From positions 671,217 through 735,216 of the forward strand of contig CAYMGM010000001.1 of assembly GCA_964390005.1 (NCBI GenBank): 64,000 nucleotides of DNA. The letters are read 5' to 3'. The DNA comes from CAYMGM01 sp964390005 (GTDB lineage Bacteria; Pseudomonadota; Alphaproteobacteria; UBA9219). Made by a program: the position numbers and the translations under genes. The notes below the pieces were generated by a model, which was given only the letters and a program-made list of their open reading frames with translations, did no database searches and was not told the origin of the DNA. Positions within the stretch are counted from its first letter, which is position 1; each line of letters starts with the position of its first letter. Below are positions 63,249-64,000 of this stretch, in pieces.

Positions 63249-63965
63249 TTATTCCGCAGACTTACCTTCGCGCTGCGCCTTGATCCAAGCATCAGAAGGC
63301 AGATGATCTGTCGTGTTCATCTCTGTCCAGTTTAACAGGCTCGGTTTGCCATCCTTGAAACCAGACAGGCCAACCCAGAAAGGAATGCTCGCCTGATGGT
63401 CAAGCGCGCGAATGGTTTGGGGGCCCGTAAGGCTATCGTATGACATGTTGTCGAGAACATTTTTGATCTTTTCAGGATCCGTGCTGCCTGCTTTTTCAAC
63501 CATGGCGGCAATGGCCTTGATGCCATTATACCCGCCGATAGAGTAGGTCCAGGGATCTGCCTGAAAAGTCGCGCGGTAAGCTTTCAAGAAAGCTTCGAAC
63601 GAAGGCGTATGGATATCGTTATAAGGAAAGCCAAGCGAAACCCAACCGACAGGCAATTCCTGTTGCAGCATGTTAAGGTGATCGGGCAACGCAAGCATCG
63701 GCGCGATAAAAATACGGTCTTTTGTCATCAGTCCGCGCTTTTTAGCCTCTCGAATAAAGCGAACAAGGTCTTTATCAAAAAGAGCGCAAAAAATGACATC
63801 CGGATTGGCGCGTTTAAGCGCGGCAACCGTCGCGCCTGCATCAATTTTGAGCATCGTGGGCCATTGTTCGACGTCCCATTGGGCCCCCAGCTTGTCTTGG
63901 TCCGTAACCTTTTTCACAGAAGCGACAAGTGAACGGCCAAACTCGTAATCAATAACTCCCAGCAA
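63249..63965 (-). CDS. Substrate-binding protein (array member 8), 5' part missing
   Basis: Only the C-terminal 239 residues align with the family, starting at GVIDYEFGRSL, where the other members have AxxAPxYxYG/EFG. No signal peptide or core EINxxGG segment is visible. Upstream of this point the sequence switches to an unrelated segment with two perfect palindromes and an in-frame TAG at 63990-63992. The TTG used as first codon at 63965 is not a convincing start. So the gene is either cut by an insertion, by an assembly break, or is a remnant. Confidence 0.75.
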   Translation of the reverse strand: MLGVIDYEFGRSLVASVKKVTDQDKLGAQWDVEQWPTMLKIDAGATVAALKRANPDVIFCALFDKDLVRFIREAKKRGLMTKDRIFIAPMLALPDHLNMLQQELPVGWVSLGFPYNDIHTPSFEAFLKAYRATFQADPWTYSIGGYNGIKAIAAMVEKAGSTDPEKIKNVLDNMSYDSLTGPQTIRALDHQASIPFWVGLSGFKDGKPSLLNWTEMNTTDHLPSDAWIKAQREGKSAE

Positions 63966-64000
63966 AGCTGGGAGGTTGGAAGGGAACCGCTAAAAGCGGT
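63956..64000. repeat. Two perfect palindromes at the window end
   Basis: CTCCCAGC-AAA-GCTGGGAG (63956-63974) and ACCGCT-AAA-AGCGGT (63986-64000), both with AAA loops. They sit exactly where array member 8 loses similarity to its family. Confidence 0.75.

Noticed and set aside
1..64000. CRISPR array
   Set aside because: No regularly spaced short direct repeats and no cas genes were seen.

Overview
The window reads as chromosomal DNA of an alphaproteobacterium. The base composition is moderately GC-rich outside one low-GC insert. The taxonomic hints are an HpnN-type hopanoid transporter followed by MlaA, Der with an NKxE motif, the gene trio yfgM-bamB-der, and generally alphaproteobacterial housekeeping proteins. 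A genus cannot be assigned from the sequence alone; a Rhodospirillales- or Micavibrio-like lineage is a guess. Genes are densely packed on both strands, often with 1-4 nt stop/start overlaps and with hairpin terminators between convergent units.

Layout. 1-6 kb: 3' part of folC, a methyltransferase, a Lys/His/Ala-rich exported protein, and an hpnN-mlaA lipid-transport pair. 6-11 kb: der, two small genes, bamB and a YfgM-like protein, i.e. the outer-membrane-assembly/GTPase trio interrupted by two genes. 11-18 kb: nagA, a Cys-rich secreted protein, uup, mnmA, dps and an aspartate aminotransferase. 18-22 kb: two tandem chemoreceptors, the second broken by one extra G. 22-26 kb: a tandemly duplicated two-gene module (Cys-rich secreted protein plus Sel1-repeat protein) with a third short copy. 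26-28 kb: rplU-rpmA-obgE. 28-34 kb: an NAD synthesis operon (NadD-like, nicotinate phosphoribosyltransferase, very large NadE). 34-41 kb: a membrane protein, an aldo/keto reductase, tRNA-Thr(CGT), a glycosyltransferase/metallophosphoesterase/acyl-activating enzyme set, a cold-shock protein with a long structured leader, and a LolA-like protein.

41.8-46.8 kb is a compact integrative element in tRNA-Pro(TGG). It has exact 50-nt direct repeats at its ends, a tyrosine integrase, a small HTH protein, an unknown gene, a hairpin-rich non-coding segment, and one large low-GC cargo gene. The cargo is an AAA ATPase with features reminiscent of PrrC/RloC anticodon nucleases, a candidate defence gene.

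46.9-53.2 kb: CstA, an exported protein, a ProRS of the archaeal/eukaryotic type, a beta-hydroxyacid dehydrogenase and a GT-C-like membrane protein. 53.2-64 kb, all on the minus strand: an operon with eight tandem periplasmic substrate-binding proteins of the branched-chain amino acid (LivK/Peripla_BP_6) type, with livF and livG embedded and no permease gene in view. The eighth loses its 5' part beside two perfect palindromes at the window end. This array, the tRNA-Pro island and the duplicated Cys-rich/Sel1 module are the most unusual parts of the window.
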